Part shown: one piece after another, positions 54,617 through 64,000 of the stretch
How the letters are laid out: each line of letters starts with the position of its first letter
Numbering within the stretch: position 1 is the stretch's first letter
From: Sphingomonadaceae bacterium OTU29LAMAA1
Lineage (GTDB): Bacteria; Pseudomonadota; Alphaproteobacteria; Sphingomonadales; Sphingomonadaceae
Assembly: GCA_024072375.1 (NCBI GenBank)
Contig: CP099617.1
Location: forward strand, 2,274,001-2,338,000
Direction of reading: 5' to 3'
DNA: 64,000 nt
Notes under the pieces: generated by a model
The model's database searches: none
Seen by the model: only the letters and a program-made list of their open reading frames with translations
Told to the model about the DNA's origin: nothing
Program-made: the position numbers and the translations under genes

Positions 54617-55366
54617 ATGCTGCACGATCCGCTCTTCCTGATCGTCGCCGCCACGGCGGTGATCCTCGTCGGGCTCGCCAAGGGCGGGTTGTCCGGGCTG
54701 GGCGCGCTCGGCACACCACTGCTGGCGCTCGCGGTGGCGCCGGTGCAGGCGGCCGCGATCCTGCTCCCCATCCTCGTCGTGCAGGATGCGGTGAGCGTCT
54801 GGGCGTTCCGGCGGACGTGGGACGGCTGGATCATCCGCTGGATGCTGCCTGGCGCACTGATCGGTATCCTTACCGGCTGGGCGTTCGCCGAAATACTGCC
54901 GGCGCAGGCGGTGATGGCGATGCTCGGCGCGATCACCGCCGGCTTCGGCGCATGGCGATTGTGGATCGAGCGTGGCGGTCGGGCGGTCGCCGCGTCGCGC
55001 TCGCCGGGCTGGGTCGGCACTTTGTTCGGCGTCGGCATGGGCTTCGCCAGCCAGATCGCGCATGCCGGCGGGCCACCGTTCCAGATGTGGGTGGCGCCGC
55101 GCAAGCTGCCGCACGAACGCTTCGTCGGCACCGGCGCGGTCTTGTTCGCCATCGTCAACTGGGCGAAGGTGCCGGCCTATCTGGCGCTCGGCGCCCTGGA
55201 CCGCACCACGCTGATCGCATCGGCGGCCTTGTTGCCGTTGGCGATCCTCAGCACATTGGCGGGCGTCTGGGTGATCCGGAGGATGAGCCCGCAGCGCTTC
55301 TACGTGCTCGTCTACATCCTGATGGTGGTGCTGGGCGTGAAGCTGATGTGGGACGGGATCGGCTGA
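54617..55366 (+). CDS. TauE/SafE-family sulfite/anion exporter
   Basis: A 249-residue inner-membrane protein with about eight helices and the TauE/SafE pattern: VGLAKGGLSGLGALGTPLLA at the N-terminus, and LFGVGMGFASQIAHAGGPPFQM in the middle. Family members export sulfite, sulfoacetate or related anions. It follows the S41 gene by 22 bases but has no evident functional link to it. The substrate is not determined. Confidence 0.9.
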   Translation: MLHDPLFLIVAATAVILVGLAKGGLSGLGALGTPLLALAVAPVQAAAILLPILVVQDAVSVWAFRRTWDGWIIRWMLPGALIGILTGWAFAEILPAQAVMAMLGAITAGFGAWRLWIERGGRAVAASRSPGWVGTLFGVGMGFASQIAHAGGPPFQMWVAPRKLPHERFVGTGAVLFAIVNWAKVPAYLALGALDRTTLIASAALLPLAILSTLAGVWVIRRMSPQRFYVLVYILMVVLGVKLMWDGIG

Positions 55367-55408
55367 GCGTCTCCGCGCGTTCCCCCGCCAACCACAAGGA
55401 GCGGATGC

Positions 55409-55840
55409 GTGACGAAAACCCTGGCCGATTTGTCGAAGGCGATGCGCGATATCGATTTCGCGATGCTCTCCACCCACACCGACGGCGGTGCGATCGCGGC
55501 GCGCCCGATGAGCAACAACCAGCAGGTCGATTACGACGGCGACAGCTATTATTTTACGATGCAGGACACCCGCACCGTCGCGGATATCGAGCGCGATCCG
55601 CAGGTGAGCCTGAGCTTCCTCGGCAAATCCGGCATGCTGGGGATGCGGCCGTTCTTCGTGGCGGTCGAGGGCCATGCCGATCTGGTCCGCGACAAGGCGG
55701 CGTTCGAGGAGCGCTGGTCGCCCGACCTCGACCGCTGGTTCGACCGCGGCATCGACACCCCCGGCCTCGTCATTATCCACGTCCGTGCCAAGCGCGTGCA
55801 TTATTGGGATGGGGAGGACGAGGGCGAGGTTTCGCTGTAG
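55409..55840 (+). CDS. Pyridoxamine 5'-phosphate oxidase-like general stress protein
   Basis: A 143-residue split-barrel flavin/F420-binding family protein (MTKTLADLSKAMRDIDFAML, RPMSNNQQVDYDGDSYYFT, VHYWDGEDEGEVSL). The start is a GTG at 55409 with AAGGAG upstream. It resembles the general stress protein 26 group, which binds FMN or FAD and lacks PNPOx activity. It is cytoplasmic. Confidence 0.88.
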   Translation: MTKTLADLSKAMRDIDFAMLSTHTDGGAIAARPMSNNQQVDYDGDSYYFTMQDTRTVADIERDPQVSLSFLGKSGMLGMRPFFVAVEGHADLVRDKAAFEERWSPDLDRWFDRGIDTPGLVIIHVRAKRVHYWDGEDEGEVSL

Positions 55841-55867
55841 GAGCGCGCCTCCAGCAAGGGGGTTGCG

Positions 55868-56173
55868 ATGCAGGATGACGATGCCTTCGTATACGACGAG
55901 GCGAGTGGCGAGTGGATCAGCGCGGCGGATGCGACGGCGCTCGCCCCTTCGGATTCCGCCGTCGAAGTGCGCGACGCGGTCGGCAACATATTGAGCGATG
56001 GCGATCAGGTGACGCTGATCAAGGACCTGACCGTCAAGGGCGCGGGGCAGACGCTGAAGCGGGGTACGCTGATCAGGAGCATCCGGCTGACCGGCGATGC
56101 GCAGGAGATCGACTGCAAGTTCGACGGGATCAAGGGTCTGGTGCTGCGCGCCGAGTTCGTCCGGAAGCGCTGA
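55868..56173 (+). CDS. PhnA/YjdM-like protein lacking the zinc ribbon
   Basis: A 101-residue protein whose C-terminal two-thirds match the PhnA domain closely (VRDAVGNILSDGDQVTLIKD, LTVKGAGQTLKRGTLI, IRLTGDAQEIDCKFDGIKGL). The N-terminal zinc-ribbon cysteines of E. coli YjdM are absent; the equivalent stretch reads DEASGEWIS. The role of this family in phosphonate metabolism is doubtful. The ung start codon follows its stop without a gap. Confidence 0.82.
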   Translation: MQDDDAFVYDEASGEWISAADATALAPSDSAVEVRDAVGNILSDGDQVTLIKDLTVKGAGQTLKRGTLIRSIRLTGDAQEIDCKFDGIKGLVLRAEFVRKR

Positions 56174-56863
56174 ATGCGGCCGCGGATCGATCCGAGCTGG
56201 GACGCCCCCTTGGCCGAGGCGCTGGCGGGATTGCCCGCGGTGCACGCGTTTCTGGACGCCGAAGCGGCGGCGGGGAAACAGGTGTTTCCGGCGGCGGAGG
56301 ATCGGTTCCGGGCGCTGGAGCTGACGCCGCTCGACCGGGTGCGCGTCGTGATCCTGGGGCAGGACCCGTATCATGGGCCGGGTCAGGCGCACGGCCTGAG
56401 CTTTTCGGTGCGGCCCGGCGTCAGGCCGCCGCCGAGCCTGGTCAACATCTACAAGGAGTTGCACGCCGACCTCGGCATTCCGCCGGCGCGGCACGGGTTC
56501 CTCGAGCATTGGGCGCGGCAGGGCGTGCTGTTGCTCAACACGGTGATGAGCGTCGAGGGCGGGCGCGCCGCGTCGCACCGCGACAAGGGGTGGGAGCGGT
56601 TCACCGACGCCGTTATCCGCGCAGTCGCCGCGAAGCCGGAGCCGGTCGTGTTCCTGTTGTGGGGCGCGCATGCGCAGAAGAAGGCGGGCTTTGTCCGGAC
56701 GCTGGAGCAGGGCGGGCGCCATCTGGTGCTGAACGCCCCCCACCCCTCGCCGCTGTCGGCGTACAAGGGGTGGTTCGGCAGCCGGCCGTTTTCGCAGGCG
56801 AACGCGTTCATGACGGCGCATGGCGCGGCGCCGATCGACTGGACGCTGCCGGCGACGCCCTGA
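56174..56863 (+). CDS. ung: Uracil-DNA glycosylase
   Basis: A 229-residue family 1 uracil-DNA glycosylase that removes uracil from DNA in base-excision repair. The water-activating motif GQDPYHGPGQAHGLSFSV (Asp 64), VLLLNTVMSVEGG and the DNA-intercalating HPSPLSAYKGWFG loop with its catalytic His are intact. It is immediately adjacent to the PhnA-like gene and probably shares its transcript. Confidence 0.97.
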   Translation: MRPRIDPSWDAPLAEALAGLPAVHAFLDAEAAAGKQVFPAAEDRFRALELTPLDRVRVVILGQDPYHGPGQAHGLSFSVRPGVRPPPSLVNIYKELHADLGIPPARHGFLEHWARQGVLLLNTVMSVEGGRAASHRDKGWERFTDAVIRAVAAKPEPVVFLLWGAHAQKKAGFVRTLEQGGRHLVLNAPHPSPLSAYKGWFGSRPFSQANAFMTAHGAAPIDWTLPATP

Positions 56864-56916
56864 ACGCATCCTTTCGCCTGCGCCGAAGGTTGGATCGGGC
56901 GACAGGAGACACGAAC

Positions 56917-57198
56917 ATGACCGAAGCATGGTGGAACGGGACGCGGATCGCGGCGAGCGACGATATCGTGACGGTGGAGGGCAATGCCTATTTCCCGTTG
57001 TCGGCGGTCGATGCGGCGGTGCTGAAGGACAGCGCGACGACGAGCGTCTGCCCGTGGAAGGGGACCGCGCATTATTACACGCTGGCGGTGGACGGCGCGG
57101 AGAACCGCGACGCCGCCTGGTATTATCCGACGCCCAAGGATGCCGCGAAGCAGATCGCCGGGCGGGTGGCGTTCTGGAAGGGCGTCGAGGTGCGCTGA
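56917..57198 (+). CDS. DUF427 family protein
   Basis: A 93-residue DUF427 protein (WWNGTRIAASDDIVTVEGNA, YFPLSAVDAAVLKDS, SVCPWKGTAHYYTL, DAAWYYPTPKDAA), a small beta-tent fold with the conserved CPWKG. ACAGGAGACACGAAC precedes the ATG. The function is unknown. It is complete and of normal length. Confidence 0.92.
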   Translation: MTEAWWNGTRIAASDDIVTVEGNAYFPLSAVDAAVLKDSATTSVCPWKGTAHYYTLAVDGAENRDAAWYYPTPKDAAKQIAGRVAFWKGVEVR

Positions 57199-57238
57199 CA
57201 CCCGGCGTGCTGAGTGTAAGGCGGTCAGTGTGGCATGG

Positions 57239-58012
57239 TCAGTGCGGCACAGTCGCGGAAGTTGGTGAAGTTGGCGGCACGTCCGCCGCGGACGCGCCCC
57301 GCATCAGATCGGCGAACGCGCGGTCGTTTGCGGTTTGCTCCGCCCGGTCGCGCGCGATCTCCGCAGCATCGGCGGCGGCATCCGCATCCTGGTCCTGTTC
57401 GTCGGGACTGACGTAGCGCGCGGGGGCATAACGGAAGAACGCGGGCGGCGGCGGCGCGCCGTCGTCGCGGGCATAGGCATCCGCCTCGACCTGCATCATC
57501 ACCTTCGACAGCTGGATCGCGGCGGCATCGGGCGCGCGTTCGGCGCGGCAGGTGTCGTGCCACGCGCCGTAGCGGACCGGATCGCGATAGCGGAGCAGGA
57601 ACATGGTCAGCCGCTCGTCATACTTGCGGCGCTCGCCGACCTGTTCGCCCTTGTAGAAGATCGGTTGCGCGACGCCGTGGATCGCGCGCGAATAGGCGAC
57701 GTCGGACAGCCGCTGGATCGCATGGTCGAGCGCCACGTCCCAGGCGAGGCGAAAGCTCTGCGCCTCGACCCGGCGGCGCAGGTCGTAGGCGGCAGTGGTG
57801 CTGATGCCGACGCGCTTGCACGCGGCGTCGACGCAGCCGCATTCGGACAGCGCCTGGATAAAGGCGACCTGTCGCGCCGGGGTCCAGCCGTCGTGGCGGT
57901 GGCGGAGCGCCGCCGTCTCGAAAACGGCGGGATCGTAGGGCTTGGCCGCAGGCTTGTGAGCGGGTTTGTGGGCGCGCGCGCGGCGGGCGGAGCGGGGGGA
58001 TGCATGGGCCAT
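57239..58012 (-). CDS. HTH protein resembling a terminase small subunit
   Basis: A 257-residue protein starting MAHASPRSARRARAHKPAHK. A basic N-terminus is followed by a helix-turn-helix (WTPARQVAFIQALSECGCVD, AACKRVGISTTAAYDLRRR), then EYDERLTMFLLRYRDP-like helical sequence and an acidic Ala/Asp-rich tail. Similar proteins are frequent in sphingomonad chromosomes outside prophages. No other phage gene is nearby, so a domesticated DNA-binding role is more likely than active packaging. Confidence 0.75.
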   Translation of the reverse strand: MAHASPRSARRARAHKPAHKPAAKPYDPAVFETAALRHRHDGWTPARQVAFIQALSECGCVDAACKRVGISTTAAYDLRRRVEAQSFRLAWDVALDHAIQRLSDVAYSRAIHGVAQPIFYKGEQVGERRKYDERLTMFLLRYRDPVRYGAWHDTCRAERAPDAAAIQLSKVMMQVEADAYARDDGAPPPPAFFRYAPARYVSPDEQDQDADAAADAAEIARDRAEQTANDRAFADLMRGASAADVPPTSPTSATVPH

Positions 58013-58105
58013 GCCCGCCGATTGGACACGGATGATCCAACATTGGGAGGGGGAATGTGGCCGCGCCGGGCATTTCCCCGCGCCGGTGTGGCGCGGGGGC
58101 ATCCA

Positions 58106-58606
58106 TCAGCGTGACGCTGGCGTGAGCGTTCGTTGCTCCAGCGGATAGCGCATCGCGACGTCGCACCGGGCATAGGCATGGCCGAAGCGCGCCATGATGT
58201 CGGCATCGTGGAGGAAGCCGGCGCGTTCGTAGAGGTGGATCGCGGCGGCGCATTTGTGGCTGGTGAGCAGGTAGAGCGTGTCGATGCCGGGCAGCTCGCG
58301 GGCGCGTTCGATCAGTGCGGCGAGCAGGATGCCGCCGGCACCGGTGCCGCGCGCGGCGGCAAGAACGCCCATCTTGGTGAGTTCGTACGCTCCCGGGGCG
58401 GTCGGCATCAGGGCTCCGGTGCCGATGATCGCGTCGTCGTGGGTGGTGGCGAAGAGGATGACGCCGCCCTTGTCGACGATCGCTTCGCGGGGGTGGGCGA
58501 GGACGTGGCGGTCGTGATCCTCGAGGACGAACATATCCTCGATCCAGGCGGCGTTGATGTGCGCGAAATGGGGGGCGAGGGTGTCGGTGTAGGGGAGGAT
58601 TTGCAT
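58106..58606 (-). CDS. GNAT-family N-acetyltransferase
   Basis: A 166-residue acetyltransferase. The acetyl-CoA loop is MGVLAAARGTGAGGILLAAL, followed by LYLLTSHKCAAAIHLYERAGF, both typical of GNAT domains. It is cytoplasmic. The substrate is unknown. Starts at MQILPYTDTLAPHF. Confidence 0.9.
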   Translation of the reverse strand: MQILPYTDTLAPHFAHINAAWIEDMFVLEDHDRHVLAHPREAIVDKGGVILFATTHDDAIIGTGALMPTAPGAYELTKMGVLAAARGTGAGGILLAALIERARELPGIDTLYLLTSHKCAAAIHLYERAGFLHDADIMARFGHAYARCDVAMRYPLEQRTLTPASR

Positions 58607-58663
58607 GGGGGTGGTGGTAGCGGGCTGGTTGACTCGGGCAAGGGATCGGGCATCTTCGCTTGC

Positions 58664-58849
58664 ATGCGAACGATCAGCTATGCCGAGGCGAGTGCCAATC
58701 TTGACGCGCTGATGGACGAAGTAGCCACGGATTACGCACCGATCCGCATTATGGGCGAAGGTGGCAATAATGCCATACTAGTATCCGCTGACGTGTGGAA
58801 ACGGATCAGCGGGGACATTATTCCTTTAGATCGCAGCCCGGCGGCATAG
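58664..58849 (+). CDS. Phd/YefM-type antitoxin without adjacent toxin
   Basis: A 61-residue protein matching Phd/YefM antitoxins (MRTISYAEASANLDALMDEV, APIRIMGEGGNNAILVSADV), slightly shorter than the usual 75-90, with the C-terminal toxin-binding part reduced. Such antitoxins normally precede a RelE/Txe or Doc toxin in the same operon. None follows; instead, 20 bases later, a converging AT-rich DUF4062 gene ends. It is either an orphan or a decayed pair. Confidence 0.8.
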   Translation: MRTISYAEASANLDALMDEVATDYAPIRIMGEGGNNAILVSADVWKRISGDIIPLDRSPAA

Positions 58850-58869
58850 CTGTTTATCTATTGACGATA

Positions 58870-59859
58870 TTAGAACGGAACATCGTCATCTAGATCATCA
58901 ACAAAACCTGCTTGTACTACTTTAGTCTTTTTAACAGTAAATGTGACATAGCTGTCCAACCATTGCTCGGCCGTGAACGGCTTCAACTTCCCGTCCTCGT
59001 CGAATACGACTTTGTCCAAAGTTAGTATCTCGGTGTTTCCTCTAGATTTATCTAATCGGAACCACTCCGACTTGCCGTCGTTCGCCGTAAATTGGTCTTC
59101 CGTGTAACCGCGAGCGCCGATCCATTTCTTAAATTCTTCAAATTCGTTAAATATGAAGCGGTACGGAACATTCATTTTTTTCCGTATATCGATAAAAATT
59201 GGATGATTACTTAGTATAATGTCAGCGACAACTTCATCTCTACGATCAGCCTGCGATGCTACCACATCTAGAAGTGACCGAGCGTTCTCCAAGGACTGCT
59301 TAAGATCGTGAAATAAGCTAGCCTGTATACCGAGGGACTGCTGAGCTAACATTCTTTGAAACAGTCCGGCCCACTGTTCCCGTAAATTATCAGTTATATC
59401 AACCGAGGTTTCAAACGGCTGGATAGGATTATTGTTCTTTAACGAATAGATCTCTGATAAAAACTCGTAGATCCGAGGTTTATCTACCGAAGCCCACTTA
59501 ATCTTTGCCTCACGATTGCGCTCATAGGTTTTGTATTCGTAATAAACATCACGCTCAACAAATATATATACTTGCTTTGCCTGCTCCAGAGCTACCCGCA
59601 ACTCGGTTTGCGATATTGAATACGTCGAGTCGTCCGATTTACTACCAAATCGACCGCCAACAACCGAAATCAAGATATCGCAAGTTTCGATCTCTTTGTA
59701 GCAGTACCTCTCAAGGGCCTCAGCCGATCCATACGCTACTGCGCCTCTTTCATGAAGAACCGGATCATAGCCTTGCTCTCGAATAAAATGCTCAAGATCC
59801 GCACGTACGTTCTTAAGATCGAAGTAGGTGCTGCTGATAAAGATTCTAGGCCGGGCCAT
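58870..59859 (-). CDS. DUF4062 protein, probably acquired
   Basis: A 329-residue protein. The N-terminal domain (about 1-125) is a clear DUF4062: RIFISSTYFDLKNVRADLEH, GSAEALERYCYKEIETCDIL, ISVVGGRFGSKSDD, SISQTELRVALEQAKQVYIF. DUF4062 has a nucleotide-binding-like, TIR-reminiscent fold and is often found in phage-defence and signalling proteins. The C-terminal 200 residues are helical with no domain I recognise. The gene is visibly AT-rich and uses codons unlike its neighbours, which suggests horizontal transfer. It stands as a single gene; no helicase, NTPase or nuclease partner is present. Confidence 0.88.
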   Translation of the reverse strand: MARPRIFISSTYFDLKNVRADLEHFIREQGYDPVLHERGAVAYGSAEALERYCYKEIETCDILISVVGGRFGSKSDDSTYSISQTELRVALEQAKQVYIFVERDVYYEYKTYERNREAKIKWASVDKPRIYEFLSEIYSLKNNNPIQPFETSVDITDNLREQWAGLFQRMLAQQSLGIQASLFHDLKQSLENARSLLDVVASQADRRDEVVADIILSNHPIFIDIRKKMNVPYRFIFNEFEEFKKWIGARGYTEDQFTANDGKSEWFRLDKSRGNTEILTLDKVVFDEDGKLKPFTAEQWLDSYVTFTVKKTKVVQAGFVDDLDDDVPF

Positions 59860-59891
59860 ACTATGCCTTACAAGGTTAGAGTGACCTTATT

Positions 59892-61964
<2,073 letters not shown>

Positions 61965-62083
61965 GGGATGAGTGGTTGTACGCGCTTCGCACCTGACGGG
62001 AAAGCCAATTCGAGTTTGATCCGGATCGGACTCGATCCCTTGTCCACTCGCGCAGGCGATGACAGCATGCATGCGGGGCGTTT

Positions 62084-62099
62084 GGGGGGGGGGGGGGGG
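62084..62099. repeat. Tract of 16 consecutive G
   Basis: An uninterrupted run of 16 G ends 4 bases before the ATG at 62104. It may serve as or disturb the ribosome-binding site. It also lies in frame between upstream ATGs (62059, 62071) and the gene, so its length would decide whether these are in frame. Confidence 0.85.
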
Positions 62100-62103
62100 C
62101 GAT

Positions 62104-63294
62104 ATGGCACAGGTGGATAGCCGCGACGTATGGCTGCGGATTTTCGAGATCGTCAGGCCGAGCGTATCGGCGACGGTACGGCTGGTGGCGGCGATGCTGC
62201 TCGCCTATGCATTCGTCGTGGTGCTGATGAGTTCGGCGGCGCAATCCCTGGTCACCGCGCGCCTCGCCGATCACACGCCGCGGATCGACTATAGCAGTGC
62301 CTATGCCCGGCTGGAGACGGCGTACACGGCGAAGGCCGCCTTTGCGGGACAGGAAGCCAAAGCGCGCAGGCTGGAACGCGATGTCGCGACACTGAAACGG
62401 CAACGAGAACTGGCGATGAACACGTTCGAGAGCCTTGTAGAGCCGGTTCAGGCGATCGTCACATCGGGATATTGCGGGCTGGCCGCCTCAACCTCGATTC
62501 AGCCCAACACGATCGATCGGGTCATGGCGCGGATCGATCGATGCGTGGTGAACGCTGCCGTGCCCGCGGCGGATACGACCGAGGCAAGAGCGGCACTGGA
62601 GACGCGCCACAGTTTGGAGATGGCTGGCCGTACGATCCTGACGGCATGGGCCACGATGCAGGCCACGATGCCGGATGTCGATCTCGCCCGGGCAGAGGCG
62701 ACGCGGCTGAATACGCTCCGTAACAGCGCGCAGGATCTGGAAATCCCGTTCGCGCCGATCATGATGCTGAGGACGCGGCCGATCCTGGGGGGTGCGCTGC
62801 TGGTGCAGTTTCCGCCGGCGCTGCTGCAGATCGTGATGGCGTTCTTTTCCGGCACGTTCGGCGCGTTGCTGCTGACGCTGGTACTGGTGGTCTATCCCAA
62901 CTCGCCGTTGATGCTGAGCCGGCCCGGCGGCAATTACGGCGAGCGCATCCTGCTCGGCGGGCTGATCGCGGTGTGCGTGTATATCGTGCTGGGCGGCGGC
63001 ACCGCGGTGCTGGGGACGAACAACGACTTTGCCGACGACAGCGCGAATTTCCGCGCGTTCAGCGCGATCGGGGTGCTCGCGGGCATGTTTTCCGACCGGG
63101 TCGCGCAATGGCTGTCGAAGCGGGCCGAGGTCTTCTACGGCGAGGATGGTCCAGCCGCCACCGGCAAGACCGCGCACCCCAAGGTGCAGGATAGCGGCAC
63201 CCCGCCCCGACGGGAGCGAGGTGCCGGTTTCGGCTCAACTGGCGGCGGAGGTGCGGATGTTGCCCGCGATCCCCGCCGGGAAGAACCCGCCTGA
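62104..63294 (+). CDS. Hypothetical membrane protein with periplasmic helical domain
   Basis: A 396-residue protein of unknown function. A membrane helix (VRLVAAMLLAYAFVVVLMSS, about 24-43) is followed by about 170 mainly helical residues, partly coiled coil (EAKARRLERDVATLKRQREL), then two helices (IVMAFFSGTFGALLLTLVLVVYP, ERILLGGLIAVCVYIVLGGGTAV) and a low-complexity charged tail. No enzymatic motif is visible. ATG 62104 directly follows the poly-G tract. The promoter region is shared with the divergent thiC riboswitch. The last 60 bases overlap the converging ferritin-like gene. Confidence 0.7.
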   Translation: MAQVDSRDVWLRIFEIVRPSVSATVRLVAAMLLAYAFVVVLMSSAAQSLVTARLADHTPRIDYSSAYARLETAYTAKAAFAGQEAKARRLERDVATLKRQRELAMNTFESLVEPVQAIVTSGYCGLAASTSIQPNTIDRVMARIDRCVVNAAVPAADTTEARAALETRHSLEMAGRTILTAWATMQATMPDVDLARAEATRLNTLRNSAQDLEIPFAPIMMLRTRPILGGALLVQFPPALLQIVMAFFSGTFGALLLTLVLVVYPNSPLMLSRPGGNYGERILLGGLIAVCVYIVLGGGTAVLGTNNDFADDSANFRAFSAIGVLAGMFSDRVAQWLSKRAEVFYGEDGPAATGKTAHPKVQDSGTPPRRERGAGFGSTGGGGADVARDPRREEPA

Positions 63295-64000
63295 CGAGAC
63301 GGCCGCCCGGTTGAGATAGACGATGTTGAGCACCTGTCCCGTCGAACGGCTGTAGGCGAGGCCGTTCGCATCGGCCGGCACGATGTTCGCGGTGGTCGCA
63401 TCGCCGATGCCCTGATCGATGTCGGCGCCGCCATCGAGTCCATCGCGTGCGTCGGAGATCAGGCGCGCATTGGTGAAGATCGCCGGAGCGTCGATACCCT
63501 TGCGGTACAGCACCGACCGGATCAGGCCGGCGTGGTAGCTTTCGGTGGCGAGGATACCGGCCGACGCTTCCAGAAACGTCCTGTTGGTGATCAGCGGGGC
63601 TGCACCCTTGTAGGCGGACACGCCGACGTCCTCGAACAGGTAGGCGCCGAGCAGGAAGCTGATGTCGTCGGCATAGGGGTTGAACACGCCCGTCGCACCG
63701 ACGACGCCGGCCGCGCGTGCCGCAGCGGTGAAGGCGCCGGTCGCATCGCCGGCGATGTTGATCGCAGGCATCGCCACGGCCGAGCCGCCCAGGACGTTGC
63801 GCAGGAAGGCGACGTGCTGCACCTCGTCGACCGCGATCTCACGCGCATATTGCGCGACGATCGGGTCCGAGAAGGGAACGGCGGCGCCGCCGGTGACGGT
63901 GCCGGTGGCGCCGACGCCGGTGGTCAGCGCGGCGGGCAGCGCCTGGCCGAATGCCGCCCAGCTGTAGAATTGCGCCTCGAGATATTCGAGGTTGAGCGCG
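63235..64000 (-). CDS. Ferritin-like domain protein, N-terminus beyond right edge
   Basis: The visible C-terminal 254 residues belong to the ferritin-like (Ferritin_2, desiccation-related PCC13-62-like) family: ALNLEYLEAQFYSWAAFGQA, YAREIAVDEVQHVAFLRNVL with Glu and His at iron-type positions, and SAGILATESYHAGLIRSVLY. The frame stays open to the window edge. Members are exported and linked to stress or desiccation. It ends at 63235, overlapping the converging membrane-protein gene. Confidence 0.88.
   Translation of the reverse strand, partial: ALNLEYLEAQFYSWAAFGQALPAALTTGVGATGTVTGGAAVPFSDPIVAQYAREIAVDEVQHVAFLRNVLGGSAVAMPAINIAGDATGAFTAAARAAGVVGATGVFNPYADDISFLLGAYLFEDVGVSAYKGAAPLITNRTFLEASAGILATESYHAGLIRSVLYRKGIDAPAIFTNARLISDARDGLDGGADIDQGIGDATTANIVPADANGLAYSRSTGQVLNIVYLNRAAVSSGGFFPAGIAGNIRTSAAS

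Noticed and set aside
52930..55158. Very long - strand frame continuous with the ferritin-like gene
   Set aside because: It runs antisense to S41 and TauE genes; only the part from 52929 down has homology and a ribosome site.
57239..58012. Prophage suspected from the terminase-like protein
   Set aside because: No capsid, portal, integrase or att-like repeats nearby; neighbours are ordinary chromosomal genes.

Overview
This window is high-GC, densely packed Alphaproteobacterial DNA, most likely from Sphingomonas or a close relative. Supporting signs are three very large TonB-dependent receptors (TBDTs) within 25 kb, HWE-type histidine-kinase chemistry, DUF885 and S41/M28 secreted peptidases, a thiC with its own TPP riboswitch, and many one-base stop/start overlaps. 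Almost every real gene has long open antisense shadows because of the GC content. No rRNA, tRNA, CRISPR array or insertion sequence was seen.

Positions 1-26.65 kb form a polysaccharide-utilisation locus for a uronic-acid-rich, probably sulfated glycan. It holds three TBDTs (left edge, 10.8-13.4 kb, 22.4-25.4 kb); a GH3-GH105 pair; a FadR-type GntR regulator followed by a GH2 that carries the Asn-x-Lys carboxylate clamp of beta-glucuronidases, and by mannonate dehydratase (uxuA); an operon of a large unidentified secreted enzyme, an alginate-lyase-fold protein and an aldose 1-epimerase; and a TBDT-led operon with a 65-residue coupled ORF, a CBM9/DOMON-PKD protein, an atypical GH28-like beta-helix enzyme and a type I sulfatase. 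A formylglycine-generating enzyme, transcribed divergently from this last TBDT, would mature the sulfatase. A 13-bp palindrome close to GTTGTCATACAAC recurs five times at four of the promoter regions and is a good candidate operator for the GntR regulator. The inferred flow is outer-membrane capture and import, periplasmic desulfation and lyase/hydrolase cleavage, release of glucuronate and unsaturated uronate, and entry into the uronate pathway through UxuA.

Positions 27.3-30.4 kb hold a three-gene operon that I could not identify. Two of its proteins share a C-terminal module, and its promoter region carries strong dyads. This is the best candidate here for an undescribed system.

Positions 30.8-58.6 kb are mostly ordinary chromosome: a CheB/CheR/PAS/HWE signalling kinase with a small response regulator, a cysteine-desulfhydrase-like enzyme coupled to a DMT exporter, a dicarboxylate symporter, PBP1a, a SleB-type hydrolase, DUF885, threonine aldolase, several peptidases, TauE/SafE, Ung and small conserved proteins. 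At 58.66-59.86 kb an orphan Phd/YefM-type antitoxin meets an AT-rich DUF4062 gene that looks acquired. The window ends with thiC and its riboswitch, a membrane protein preceded by a 16-G tract, and a partial ferritin-like protein at the right edge.
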